Shown here piece by piece: positions 7,409-16,105 of a stretch of 64,000 nucleotides of DNA (position 1 is its first letter; every line of letters starts with the position of its first letter). The stretch comes from a virus. The stretch spans positions 1 to 64,000 of IMG/VR virus record IMGVR_UViG_3300027859_000006, one strand, 5' to 3'. The notes beneath the pieces were generated by a model that was not told where the DNA came from, did no database searches, and saw nothing but the letters and a program-made list of their open reading frames with translations. Position numbers and translations under genes: made by a program.

Positions 7409-8066
7409 TCTTACCGCAGGATCTGGTAAGCTAGAATTTCACAATAAAAACCGACCAGAGCATATCTATAGTGTAGAAGATGTATCTGAGCTAGTCTTCA
7501 AGGTAAAAGATATGTTCTTAGACTCCCCAGTCCTACTAGGTGGTTCTCTAGCAACATTTCACTGTCTACCAGAGCCTAGCTTAAAATTTAAGTATGCGCG
7601 AACAATGAATAACTCTGACATTGATATATTTATCCTAGAGCGTGGCGATCGTAGGCTTGCTACTTATGTATTCAACCAGCTTATTACGGTTCACTTAGGT
7701 TGTGTAGACTTAGAAAAGCCTGGAGACCCTGAATACTACCTAATGAAAGGTATACGAAAAATATACTCTCTTCATAGTGGTAAGTATAACCGCAAGGTTA
7801 ACCTTATTATAGTAGACGGCGGTGTGTATTCTAATAGTGTAGACAATTTCTTGCGAGAAGCCATGGGGCACGATTTAGCTATGTGCGCTTACTTAGCCCC
7901 TGTCTCAGTTGAATCACCCATAAAAAAGATTACTACACGTAACTTTAATGAAAGTATCGTATCACGTCGTGTTAAGTATAAGTCTAGACTATTAAATACT
8001 GATGCTCTAGCTAAGCTGAACACACGAGTGGACGCGTTAGGGTTTACTAAGTCAGAAATTCATTAA
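7395..8066 (+). CDS. Nucleotidyltransferase-fold protein
   Basis: 223 residues. LLGGSLATFH at about 48-57 followed by NNSDIDIFIL at about 75-84 is the GGS...DxD signature of the polymerase-beta-like nucleotidyltransferase superfamily: the Gly-Gly-Ser turn and two metal-binding aspartates. A third strand, VNLIIVDGGV, near 135-145 may give the last acidic residue. The substrate is unknown. Phage members can modify tRNA, protein or small molecules, and related folds occur in AbiEii-type toxins, but no cognate antitoxin gene is seen. It is the last gene of the 5813-8066 operon. Confidence 0.6.
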   Translation: MKTSNLTAGSGKLEFHNKNRPEHIYSVEDVSELVFKVKDMFLDSPVLLGGSLATFHCLPEPSLKFKYARTMNNSDIDIFILERGDRRLATYVFNQLITVHLGCVDLEKPGDPEYYLMKGIRKIYSLHSGKYNRKVNLIIVDGGVYSNSVDNFLREAMGHDLAMCAYLAPVSVESPIKKITTRNFNESIVSRRVKYKSRLLNTDALAKLNTRVDALGFTKSEIH

Positions 8067-8071
8067 ATTTC

Positions 8072-8100
8072 TTGACCAAAAGCCCAAATCATAATATAAT
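8072..8100 (+). promoter_or_regulatory. Sigma-70 promoter
   Basis: TTGACC at 8072-8077, 17-bp spacer, TATAAT at 8095-8100. It begins 6 bp after the nucleotidyltransferase gene and opens a new operon (8133 gene, PC4-like protein, ligase subunit). Confidence 0.8.
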
Positions 8101-8132
8101 ACCTTTTCAATAATAAAAGAAGGAAATAAAAA

Positions 8133-8528
8133 ATGTCTGACTGGACACCTGAAGCAAAAGATGAACTAATCGCGCAATACGTAACAGAAATTGAAAAATT
8201 TCCAGAAGCAGAGCGTGGCGACCACAGTGCGGAAATCGTGAAGAGCTTATCAGAGCAATTTGATAAGACTGTTAACGGTGTACGTATTATCTTATCAAAA
8301 GCTGACGTTTACGTCAAGAAAACTCCAACCGCTAAAGCAGCTAAATCTGCTGACGGCTCAACTGGCGCTAAGCGTGTTAATAAAGCACAAGCAATTGAAG
8401 AACTAAAAACTGCAATTGCAACTATCGACGAAGACCTAATCGACGAAGATATCGTGACTAAGTTAACAGGTAAAGCTGCGCAGTACTTCACAAGCGTTCT
8501 AACACAAGCAACAGCACTAAAGGGGTAA
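8133..8528 (+). CDS. Small Myb/SANT-like DNA-binding protein
   Basis: 131 residues. It opens with a tryptophan-acidic helix (DWTPEAKDELIAQYV) and a second helix ending in a recognition-like segment (KTVNGVRIILSKADVYVKK), then an Ala/Lys linker and a helical C-terminus. The same plan recurs in the proteins at 10,998, 53,421 and 61,443: W-x-(E/D) helix, then SAR/VR-x-x-L/K helix. The four look like paralogues. AAGGAAATAAAAAATG and a consensus promoter suggest high expression. DNA binding, perhaps coating or transcription control, is inferred. Confidence 0.55.
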   Translation: MSDWTPEAKDELIAQYVTEIEKFPEAERGDHSAEIVKSLSEQFDKTVNGVRIILSKADVYVKKTPTAKAAKSADGSTGAKRVNKAQAIEELKTAIATIDEDLIDEDIVTKLTGKAAQYFTSVLTQATALKG

Positions 8529-8532
8529 TAAT

Positions 8533-8877
8533 ATGGATGCAAAAACTTTTGAGCGTAACGCACAAGGCGACTTCTACCTGTATTACCGAAAAAGTGGCAG
8601 CAATCAAATTACCTACCTTACGGGGACTCGTGACTTACACGAGTCTTCCTACATAGAAAAGGAATTACCTGATAATGCCAGACGTAAAAATTCTGATGGT
8701 AGTTATCATATAGTAGCCAATGAGGATGGTAGTGTAAATGTGCTGAATAACAACAGAGTTGCGGTATGGAGTTGGAACTCATACAAGCTACGATTCTTAC
8801 CACTATCTAGAATTGTTAAGATTGTACCCCTGAGTTCTGTACTAGGGAATAGCAATGCTGGAAGGTCACGTAGATAA
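8533..8877 (+). CDS. Hypothetical protein
   Basis: A 114-residue protein, mostly beta in character, with alternating Tyr/Val strands (GDFYLYYRKSGSNQITYLTG and DGSVNVLNNNRVAVWSW) and a basic C-terminus. The family is unknown. AAAGGGG lies 8 bp before the ATG. Its end overlaps the PC4-like gene by 23 bp, so the two are probably translated together. Confidence 0.55.
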   Translation: MDAKTFERNAQGDFYLYYRKSGSNQITYLTGTRDLHESSYIEKELPDNARRKNSDGSYHIVANEDGSVNVLNNNRVAVWSWNSYKLRFLPLSRIVKIVPLSSVLGNSNAGRSRR

Positions 8878-9139
8878 ACTAGAAGTCGAACTATTCAAAA
8901 ACGACGAAAAAGGAATCTTATACAAGCTGTCAGTAACCGAGTTTAGAGGTAAGTCTTATCTTTCAGTTCGGGAATGGTATTTAGATTTTGAGGGAGTTTA
9001 TGCTCCAACAAAAAACGGATTTACAGTCCCGTATACTCTAGATACCACACTGGCTCTGTTTGAAGCCTTGGTAGATCTTCTGTCTAAGGCAGAAGTGTTA
9101 GAAACTTTACTAGAGAAACGAAATGAAAGAACTACTTAA
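8855..9139 (+). CDS. PC4/YdbC-like ssDNA-binding protein
   Basis: 94 residues. The core follows the PC4 (transcriptional coactivator p15) pattern: a first strand (ILYKLSVTEFRGKSYLSVRE) with the FRGKxYLxVRExY motif, a strand around WYLDFEGVYAP, then PTKNGFTVP, and a C-terminal helix that normally dimerises. Bacterial and phage members bind ssDNA in recombination and transcription. Here it sits directly upstream of, and overlaps by 17 bp, the ligase adenylation subunit, so a role at replication forks or nicks is likely. Confidence 0.7.
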   Translation: MLEGHVDKLEVELFKNDEKGILYKLSVTEFRGKSYLSVREWYLDFEGVYAPTKNGFTVPYTLDTTLALFEALVDLLSKAEVLETLLEKRNERTT

Positions 9140-10094
9140 AACTGCTTCTGAAGCCTACTACGATGGAAACCCAATCCTTACTAATGAGCAATACGACACA
9201 TTAGAACGTATGTACGGACAAACTATCTCTGGTAACGGAGACACACCTCACGCATTTAGAATGTACTCACTTCAAAAGTGCTACGACATGCAGGATGCCC
9301 CACTAAGCATCGAAAGATGTACCAAAACTCCAAAGCTAGACGGAGCTGCTATTTCATTATTATACGTCCAAGGAAATTATACATTGTCTCTTACTAGAGG
9401 TGATGGATTTAAGGGACGCGATATAACAGATAAAATCCGACAGCTTGTTCCGCATAAGATCGAAACCGACAAGGATTTAGTACAAATTACTGGAGAAGTA
9501 GTTTGTAGTCACACTATGCCTAATGCGCGGAATTACGTATCTGGAGCTTTAAACCTTAAAGACTTCGACGAGTACTCTAGCAAGGTTGTAGAAGGATCTA
9601 TTGAATTTGTTGCCTACTCTGTACAAACCTCGGAATCTTCTATTGGTATTACTACTTCATATCCGGATGACATGAAGTTCTTATACCGAAACGGATTTTT
9701 GCCTGTAACTGAACTACAGATAGAAGATGGTTTAGCCTCTGCTTATGGAACAGCAAGCTTTCTAACAGACGGAATTGTGTACAGACTATCTAGTAACGCT
9801 CAATTCAAAGCGCATGGCTTTACCTCTAAGTTTCCAAAAGGAGCTTTTGCTTTCAAGGAGAATGCTGAGGCTGTGGAGACTACTCTTTTAGACGTAGTTT
9901 GGCAGACTGGAAAAAGCGGCAAGGTTTCTCCAGTGGCGATTCTAGAACCTGTTATGGTAGGGGATGCGAAAGTATCTCGCGCTACTCTTAACAATATAGA
10001 ATTTATAAAGGCGCTAGACTTAGAAATAGGATGCAAGGTAGGCATTGTTCGCAGCGGTGAAATTATACCTTGTGTAGTTTCCCGTATTGATTAG
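9123..10094 (+). CDS. NAD-dependent DNA ligase, adenylation subunit
   Basis: 323 residues. Domain Ia is visible at the N-terminus (AYYDGNPILTNEQYD, the NAD-binding region). The active-site lysine is K71 in TPKLDGAA, with the downstream nucleotidyltransferase strands (LTRGDGFKGRDIT, ITGEVV) and the OB domain towards the end (VSPVAILEPVMVG). The zinc finger, HhH and BRCT domains are absent and are encoded by the separate gene at 10,232, so together they make a two-subunit ligase, as in T5 (LigA/LigB). It should seal nicks in phage DNA. It overlaps the PC4-like gene. Confidence in function is high. Confidence 0.9.
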   Translation: MKELLKTASEAYYDGNPILTNEQYDTLERMYGQTISGNGDTPHAFRMYSLQKCYDMQDAPLSIERCTKTPKLDGAAISLLYVQGNYTLSLTRGDGFKGRDITDKIRQLVPHKIETDKDLVQITGEVVCSHTMPNARNYVSGALNLKDFDEYSSKVVEGSIEFVAYSVQTSESSIGITTSYPDDMKFLYRNGFLPVTELQIEDGLASAYGTASFLTDGIVYRLSSNAQFKAHGFTSKFPKGAFAFKENAEAVETTLLDVVWQTGKSGKVSPVAILEPVMVGDAKVSRATLNNIEFIKALDLEIGCKVGIVRSGEIIPCVVSRID

Positions 10095-10124
10095 AGTACA
10101 CGGTGATATAAATCAAAAAATCAC

Positions 10125-10153
10125 TTGTAATTTTTGACAAACGTGTATATAAT
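10125..10153 (+). promoter_or_regulatory. Sigma-70 promoter between ligase halves
   Basis: TTGTAA at 10,125-10,130, 17-bp spacer, TATAAT at 10,148-10,153. It has the same AAAAAATCACTTG upstream context as the promoter at 2106. It gives the second ligase subunit and the abundant-looking Myb-like gene their own transcript. Confidence 0.7.
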
Positions 10154-10161
10154 ACTTTCAT

Positions 10162-10215
10162 GGTTTGGGGGAGATAAGAACTTCTCCGTAAACCTAGGAA
10201 GTTCTCTCCCAGACC
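10162..10215 (+). promoter_or_regulatory. Long leader hairpin before ligase second subunit
   Basis: GGTTT...AGACC, GGGAGA...TCTCCC and GAACTTC...GAAGTTC stack into one long stem, with small bulges (GG, TAA) and a 13-nt loop. It fills nearly the whole 5' leader and ends 6 bp before AAGGA. No U-tract follows, so it is more likely an mRNA stabiliser or processing site than a terminator. Confidence 0.6.
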
Positions 10216-10231
10216 TGACCAAGGAATAACT

Positions 10232-10996
10232 ATGGAAATTTTAGTACCAACAGAATGTCCCTCCTGCGGAAGTGAGCTAGAGACAGTAAACAGTCAATTG
10301 TTCTGTCGAAACTCTAAATCATGTCCTGCACAATCTACTAAGCGCGTACAGCACTTTTGTAAGATTTTAAAAATCAAGGGATTCGGAGAGGTCACTGTTA
10401 ATAAACTAGAGATTTCTCATATTAACGAGCTATTAACTCTTACGGAAGAGTTTTGTAAAACAAAAGGGATAGGGGATAAAACCTCAAGCAACTTAGTAGC
10501 TCAGATTCAAGACCGACTTAATAAGAAAATCTACGTATCAGATTTTATCTCAGGAATGTCAATACCTTTAGTAGGTACTTCACTAGCCAAGAAGCTAGGC
10601 TCAATTAAAATAGACGACCTGTCATATGAAGCTATACGCGAAGTAGGTGGTGGCGATAAAGCTGCAAACAACTTAATGGCTTGGATCGAAACAGACTGGA
10701 TTCCAGAATTACAAACCGAATGGGATCAGTATTTAGTAACAGAAAAAACCGTCAGTAATACTGTACAGCAAAAAGGTGTAGTGTGTATTACAGGCAAACT
10801 AAACGACTTTCCTAATCGAAATGCCGCAGCAACACATTTAGCGTCACTCGGTTGGGAAGTAAAATCATCAGTAACCAAAACAACACAATACTTAGTCTGC
10901 GAAGATGATTCAAAGACAGGTTCAAGCTCTTACAAAAAAGCAGAGAAACTTGGACTACCTATTGTGACAATCAAAGAATTAGAGGATAATTATTAA
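10232..10996 (+). CDS. NAD-dependent DNA ligase, zinc finger/HhH/BRCT subunit
   Basis: 254 residues. The zinc finger uses C9, C12, C25 and C31 (CPSC...FCRNSKSC). Helix-hairpin-helix repeats follow (KILKIKGFGEVTVNKLEI; TKGIGDKTSSNLVAQI; GTSLAKKLG). The C-terminal 80 residues form a BRCT domain (GVVCITGKLNDFPNR, LGWEVKSSVTKTTQYLV). These are exactly the domains missing from the 9123 protein. It should clamp the adenylation subunit on nicked DNA. It has its own promoter and hairpin leader rather than coupling to the first subunit, so the two can be made in different amounts. The 10,998 gene follows after 1 bp. Confidence 0.85.
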   Translation: MEILVPTECPSCGSELETVNSQLFCRNSKSCPAQSTKRVQHFCKILKIKGFGEVTVNKLEISHINELLTLTEEFCKTKGIGDKTSSNLVAQIQDRLNKKIYVSDFISGMSIPLVGTSLAKKLGSIKIDDLSYEAIREVGGGDKAANNLMAWIETDWIPELQTEWDQYLVTEKTVSNTVQQKGVVCITGKLNDFPNRNAAATHLASLGWEVKSSVTKTTQYLVCEDDSKTGSSSYKKAEKLGLPIVTIKELEDNY

Positions 10997-10997
10997 T

Positions 10998-11732
10998 ATG
11001 GCAAAATTTAGCTGGAATGAAGATAACACTGCGCAACTAGTAGACATGGTAGGCGCTCCTGACGAGACAATTACTCAAGCGCAACTAATCGAAGTAGCAG
11101 AACAACTTGGAACATCAGCGCGTTCTGTAGGTTCTAAACTTCGTAAAATGGACTACAGCGTACAGAAAGCTAGTGAAGCTCGTAGCTCAGCATGGTCTGA
11201 AGCAGAAGAAGCAGAGCTAGTAGCATTCTTAGACGCAAACAGCGGTGATTACACTTACGGCGAAATCAGCTCTGCTATCCTAGGCGGGAAGTTCTCTCCT
11301 AAACAAGTACAAGGTAAAGTACTTAGCCTAGAAAAAACATCTGACGTGAAGCCAACTGAAAAAGTTGCTCCACCACGTAAATATACTGAAGAGCAAGAAG
11401 CTAAGTTCGTAGAAATGGCTCAAGCCGGTGAAAGCCTTGAAGCAATTGCAGAAGCGTTAGGTGTAAGCCTTAACTCTGCTCGCGGTAAAGCTCTAGCGCT
11501 AACTAAGTCTCATAATATCGAGATGCCTAAGCAAGCGAAAAGCAACGCACAAGCTCGCGTAGACGTATTTGAAGGCGTTGACGTTGAAACAATGACAGTA
11601 GAACAACTAGTAGAAGCTACTGGACGTACTGCTCGCGGTATTCGTTCTACACTATCTCGTCGTGGCTTAACATGCGTAGACTACGATGGTGCTGCAAAGC
11701 GTAAGAAGTTAGACGAAGCATCTGCTGAGTAA
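10998..11732 (+). CDS. Multi-repeat Myb/SANT-like DNA-binding protein
   Basis: 244 residues built of about three to four similar units, each a tryptophan/acidic helix followed by a helix with a GSKLR/QGKVL/RGKAL/RGIRS-type end: FSWNEDNTAQLVDM with SARSVGSKLRKM; AWSEAEEAELVAFL with SPKQVQGKVL; YTEEQEAKFVEMA with SLNSARGKAL; and a C-terminal VEQLVEATGRTARGIRSTL. Such arrays bind DNA; T5 D5 is an abundant DNA-binding early protein in a similar place. Single-unit relatives are at 8133, 53,421 and 61,443. A strong terminator follows. Function inferred; domain repetition is directly visible. Confidence 0.65.
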   Translation: MAKFSWNEDNTAQLVDMVGAPDETITQAQLIEVAEQLGTSARSVGSKLRKMDYSVQKASEARSSAWSEAEEAELVAFLDANSGDYTYGEISSAILGGKFSPKQVQGKVLSLEKTSDVKPTEKVAPPRKYTEEQEAKFVEMAQAGESLEAIAEALGVSLNSARGKALALTKSHNIEMPKQAKSNAQARVDVFEGVDVETMTVEQLVEATGRTARGIRSTLSRRGLTCVDYDGAAKRKKLDEASAE

Positions 11733-11750
11733 TATTTAGTACTACCTAAG

Positions 11751-11783
11751 AGGGAGTGAGTGAGTTACTCACTCCCTTTTTTC
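11751..11783 (+). terminator. Intrinsic terminator
   Basis: AGGGAGTGAGT (11,751-11,761) pairs with ACTCACTCCCT (11,767-11,777), an 11-bp stem, followed at once by six T. It ends the ligase/Myb-like transcript; the helicase gene begins 15 bp later. Confidence 0.85.
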
Positions 11784-11797
11784 TTATAGGGGCAATA

Positions 11798-13186
11798 ATG
11801 ATAAATACTGAAGGCTTAGTCCTTAAATTGCTGATGCACAGTAAAGAGTCAGAACAAGCATTATTAGCCTTCTCAAGAATAAAAGAAAAGCACTTCTCAG
11901 AATCCTTCAAACCCGTATTTACTGCTATTAAAGATTTCTACCACGAGTTCAACACTCTGCCATCTAGTAACGACATTTCTATTTATAGAGGAAGGTCGGC
12001 TAGGGTTCAAGTGGTTCTAAAGTCTATTCAGAATTTAGATATTACTAACCTAGACTTAGATGTGGCGGTGGAAGCTTTATTAGATAACCACTCCCAAGAG
12101 GTTGCGCTAGACTTAATAACCGATTTTGTAGATAACGTATCGCTCCTTTCTAGGAATGAAATGTTGGACACCTTGGCTAGACTACCAATCTACTTTGAAC
12201 AAGAGATTGAGTCTCCAGAGAAAGTATTAACTGCGCATGAGCTAACCGCGTTCAAACCTAAAGAAGACATTCTTAAAGACGCAGTTCTACTTGGGTTATC
12301 TAATACGTGGGACAGTAAGATAACGTGTCAAATAGAAGACCTAATACTGTTAGGGGGAAGAAGAGGATCCGGTAAAAGTATTGTATGCTCCAACATTGTA
12401 GCAAATCAGATGGAGCAAGGAAACGTTGGTGTCTATTTCACAATAGAAATGACTGGGCAGGAGACATTCCAGAGGATACTTTCCATAGTTACTGGTGTTA
12501 ACTATGGGAATATAAAAGCTGGTGAATTTAGTGTTGAAGAGCAAAAAGCTATCGCAGAATGGCTGGCTAGTCAATACGAAGAGTCAGAAGACATTTTAGA
12601 TGAATTTCTAAAGTCTGACGACCCTGACCCTTACTTATTCGAAAAACAACTAAAATCAACTTGCACTCCTATTAAGGACAGTAAGTTAGTTGTTATAGAT
12701 GACAGGGAACTTTCACTAGCATCAATCGATGTTCAGCTATCAAAACTAAAAGCCAAGTATGGCGATAGGTTCAAGGTTGCCGTAATAGATTACGTTAACC
12801 AAGTGGTTTGGGATGGTCACGAATCTGAAATGTATGATTGGAAGATACAGACTATTATAGCTAAGCAACTTAAAAACTTAGCTAGGAAATATGGAATACT
12901 AATTGTTTCACCTTACCAGATAGACTCTACCGGAGAAGCTAGACTTTCTAAAGGTATACTAGATGCTTGCGATACAGCACAGCTACTCGAACCAGATAAG
13001 GAAACCAGCACAATTACATTCATACCGTCAAAAGTTAGAAGCAGTTCTGACGAAGTTACATCGACGGTAGCAATAGCATGGAATTGTCTAAAGATACATC
13101 CTAAAGAAGTCAATATAGACGACTTGAGACCAGAAGAAGAAAGTAAAGAAAATACTTTCCCATCTGGCGCAGGAGAGTTAGTGTAA
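11798..13186 (+). CDS. DnaB-like replicative helicase
   Basis: 462 residues. The start is the ATG after AGGGGCAATA; an upstream GTG at 11,756 lies inside the terminator and is rejected. The N-terminal helical domain is followed by a RecA-like core: Walker A GGRRGSGKS near 185-193, the DnaB motif VYFTIEMTG about 25 residues later, Walker B-type KVAVIDYVNQV, and an H3-like ILIVSPYQ. It should unwind parental strands ahead of the phage polymerase as a hexamer. The primase gene overlaps its stop by 1 bp (TAATG), matching the usual helicase-primase partnership. Confidence 0.85.
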   Translation: MINTEGLVLKLLMHSKESEQALLAFSRIKEKHFSESFKPVFTAIKDFYHEFNTLPSSNDISIYRGRSARVQVVLKSIQNLDITNLDLDVAVEALLDNHSQEVALDLITDFVDNVSLLSRNEMLDTLARLPIYFEQEIESPEKVLTAHELTAFKPKEDILKDAVLLGLSNTWDSKITCQIEDLILLGGRRGSGKSIVCSNIVANQMEQGNVGVYFTIEMTGQETFQRILSIVTGVNYGNIKAGEFSVEEQKAIAEWLASQYEESEDILDEFLKSDDPDPYLFEKQLKSTCTPIKDSKLVVIDDRELSLASIDVQLSKLKAKYGDRFKVAVIDYVNQVVWDGHESEMYDWKIQTIIAKQLKNLARKYGILIVSPYQIDSTGEARLSKGILDACDTAQLLEPDKETSTITFIPSKVRSSSDEVTSTVAIAWNCLKIHPKEVNIDDLRPEEESKENTFPSGAGELV

Positions 13187-14040
13187 TGTCTAGAGTTGAA
13201 GAGATTTTAGATAAAAAGAAAATTCACTACGTTCCTAAGGGTAAAGATGTATTAGTTAAGTGCTTCAACCCAGAGCACGAAGATACGCATCCTTCATTAC
13301 GTATAGACCGGGAAACTGGTCTATACCACTGTTTAAGTTGTGGCTATAGAGGAAACCTACTTACTCAATTACGAGACCCTACCCCAGCGTACACCGCAAA
13401 GGTAGCAAAAATAAAACAGTCAATTTCTAAGCTTCGCGCCCACCGCGTAGTTTCGTACCCTGCCGACATGCATTCACCTATTACGTATGCGTATAGGGGC
13501 ATTGGTATAGATACGCTAGAGAAATTTGGTGCATTTAAATCGGAAGAGATGTTTCCAGATAGGATAGTAATACCTATCTCAGACTATGACGAAAACCTAG
13601 TGTGTATGATTGGTAGATATGAAAACACTGACATATCTCCTAAATACCTAATGAAGCCCAAAGACGTTCAAACTCCTTTGTTTCCGTCACCTATTAAATG
13701 TGACCTATCCTCAGGCGTTTTGATACTAGTGGAAGGTTTATTCGACGTAATTAACTTACACGACAAATCTCTTACTAACGTCGCGGCAACGCTAGGAACA
13801 AAACAATTGACAGCCAAGAACATATTTGATAAACTATTACCATATATGTCGAGTGGCGTCTCGAAAATAGTAATCGTATTTGACCCTGATAAATCAGGAA
13901 TCGAATCCGCAGATAAACTAAAAAAGCTAATAGACTACAATACGGACTTAGTATGCGAGGTTTACAAGTTACCTGGCTCTAAAGACCCTGGTAGCCTAAC
14001 TTATGACGAGGTTCAGACTCTCAAGTCTAGAATCATGTAG
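13186..14040 (+). CDS. DnaG-type DNA primase
   Basis: 284 residues, shorter than cellular DnaG (about 580) because the C-terminal helicase-binding domain is missing. A CHC2-type zinc finger uses C26, H31, C49 and C52 (CFNPEH...YHCLSCGYRG). The Toprim fold shows LILVEGLFDV at about 181-190 (catalytic Glu) and IVIVFDPDKSG at about 228-238 (metal-binding DxD). It makes RNA primers for lagging-strand synthesis. Gene order helicase-primase-polymerase and the TAATG junction support one replisome operon. Confidence 0.85.
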   Translation: MSRVEEILDKKKIHYVPKGKDVLVKCFNPEHEDTHPSLRIDRETGLYHCLSCGYRGNLLTQLRDPTPAYTAKVAKIKQSISKLRAHRVVSYPADMHSPITYAYRGIGIDTLEKFGAFKSEEMFPDRIVIPISDYDENLVCMIGRYENTDISPKYLMKPKDVQTPLFPSPIKCDLSSGVLILVEGLFDVINLHDKSLTNVAATLGTKQLTAKNIFDKLLPYMSSGVSKIVIVFDPDKSGIESADKLKKLIDYNTDLVCEVYKLPGSKDPGSLTYDEVQTLKSRIM

Positions 14041-14073
14041 CACACTAACTCAGTGTATAAACTAAGGAATTAT

Positions 14074-15842
14074 ATGAAAATAGCAATCATCCAAAAATGC
14101 CCATCCAAGACTGAATACCAGAAACTGTTCATGTTACAGAATCATGAGGTAGAAGTCTACAACCTATCAAGTACTAAGGTTTCTCGACTACTTAAACGAG
14201 ATATAGACCTTACGCACTTCGACCCAACTAAATTCGACTACGTAATCCTCGTAGGTTCTGAAGCTCTAAAAAACTATACAAAACAAACATCAGTAACCGA
14301 TTACACCGGAAAACAAGTTGAAGGTAAATGCGGTTATCCCAATTTCATTGCTAGTATCTCACCAGCAATGCTAGCATTTAAACCAGAAAACAAGCCCGTG
14401 TTCGACTTAACTGTAAAAGCCATTCATAATATATTTGGTGGCGTTGAAGAAGACATGGCAAATAAAAACTACGAGTTCTACAGAGAGACTGAAGATATTA
14501 AGAAGTTCCTTAGACGAGTCGAAGCCCACGGAACTGACGTAGTAGCTCTCGACTCCGAAACTAGTGCATTAGAACCTAGAGAAGGGTACATGCTAGGTAT
14601 CTCTGTAACATACGAGCTTCACCAAGGAGCTTACCTAGACTCTGATGGACTAGACCAAGAATGTGTTGATATTCTACAAAGAATTATCGATACTAAGGAC
14701 GTAGTATTCCACAATGCTAAGTTTGATATGAAGTGGTTTTTTTACCATTTAGGCGTAAGGTTTGACCACAGAGAAGGTCACGTACACGATACAATGATTC
14801 TTCACTATCTGTTAGACGAGCGACAAGGTACTCATGGACTTAAGTCTTTGGCACTTAAATACACAGATTTAGGGGCGTACGATGATGAACTTGACGAGTG
14901 GAAGAAAGATTACATAAAACAGTATTCTATTGACCCAGACACTTTTTCATACGACTTAATACCGTGGGACATAATCAAAGTATACGCTGCAAAAGATACA
15001 GACGCTACATTCCAACTGTTTCGTAAGTTCTACCCTATTCTTATGAAAAATAGTAAATTAAAATACTGTTACGAAGAGCTACAACTACCAGCACTTCACT
15101 TCTTAACTAGAATGGAAGACCGTGGAGTTCCGGTATCTGCCAACAGACTTCTAGAAGCTAACAACTACCTAGACAGTCAACTATCAGCTTACCGTAAACA
15201 GCTATGGGAAGTAGAAGAAGTAATAGAGCTAGAGCAAGAGCAAGGAGCAGTATTTAATCCTAACTCTGTTCAGCAAATTAGAAAACTACTGTTTGATAAA
15301 GTAGGCTTAAAACCGACAGGTAAATTGACAGGCACAGGTGCAATATCAGTAGACAAAGAGGTGCTAGACACTCTAGCTGCTCAGCATAAAGTACCAAAGC
15401 TTATTAAGAATATCAGAACGCATTTAAAACTTAAATCAACTTACATATCTAAGCTAATACCTTGTATTAATTCAGATAGTAGAGTACGAACAGGGTTTCA
15501 CCAAACCACGACCACTTCGGGTCGATTGTCCTCTTCAGGTCGATTTAACATGCAGCAGCTTCCGAGAGATAATCCTATTATCAAAGGTTGTGTAGTACCT
15601 CCTGAGGGTTATAAAATAGTAGCCTTGGACTTAACCACCGCAGAAATTTATTTTGCGGCTGTCTTATCGGAAGATAAGGCAATGCAGCAAGTATTTATCA
15701 ACATGAAGAAAGACCCTGATAAATACCCTGACTTTCACGCTAACGTAGCGTCTATGGTATTTAACTTACCATGTGAGCCTAAAGACGTTAAAAAGCTATA
15801 TCCAGCGCTAAGACAGGCGGCTAAAGCAATCAGCTTCGGTAT
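14074..15842 (+). CDS. Family A DNA polymerase, exon 1
   Basis: First 589 complete codons, plus two bases of a split codon, of a 784-residue polymerase interrupted by an intron. The start is the ATG after AAGGAAT. Residues 1-130 are an N-terminal extension without a clear motif. The 3'-5' exonuclease shows D160-x-E162 (LDSETS), HNAKFDMKW near 213, and YAAKDTDA near 304. The polymerase domain has QTTTTSGRLSS near 475, motif A VALDLTTAEIYF near 518 (the usual DYSQIELR is strongly changed but keeps the Asp), and the first half of motif B, RQAAKAISFGI. Without splicing the frame ends four codons past the junction. The exon join gives SFGILYGSGP, the standard O-helix sequence. Confidence 0.9.
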
Positions 15843-16105
15843 TAACTTATAAAGGTATCGGTTGCTCGTGAGAGCATCTCAGCTGAATAAATATAGAGAA
15901 TAATCCGCTCAATTGACGGAAACCCTAACCCAGCAATGGTATGGCAATCCGCAGCCAGAGTTAGTAGGAATACTTTCAAATGGTTCAGAGACTCATAGAG
16001 CTTCCAGAACGGAAGCAACTAGGATGCTTCGGCATAATACGGCGGACACCTTATTAGTTAAGGTGATGGGATAGTCCATGCCTCTAGAAATAGAGGAATA
16101 ACATG
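15843..16105 (+). ncRNA. Group I intron in DNA polymerase motif B
   Basis: 263 nt with no internal ORF. P1 is visible: exon TCGGTAT (15,836-15,842) pairs with GTATCGG (15,855-15,861), placing the required U.G pair at the 5' splice site. Core elements match group I: Q-like AATCCGCAGCC (15,946-15,956), R-like GTTCAGAGACT (15,983-15,993), and S-like GATAGTCC (16,070-16,077), the last two forming P7. Hairpins TGCTC/GAGCA (P2) and CCTCT/AGAGG (P9, 16,081-16,096) flank the core. The last base is G. The join keeps the frame and restores polymerase motif B. It should self-splice. A homing endonuclease, if any, would have to act in trans (compare the HNH gene at 48,477). Confidence 0.9.

Noticed and set aside
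11756-11797. Longer N-terminus for the DnaB-like helicase
   Set aside because: It would start inside the terminator stem; ATG at 11,798 has a proper ribosome site.
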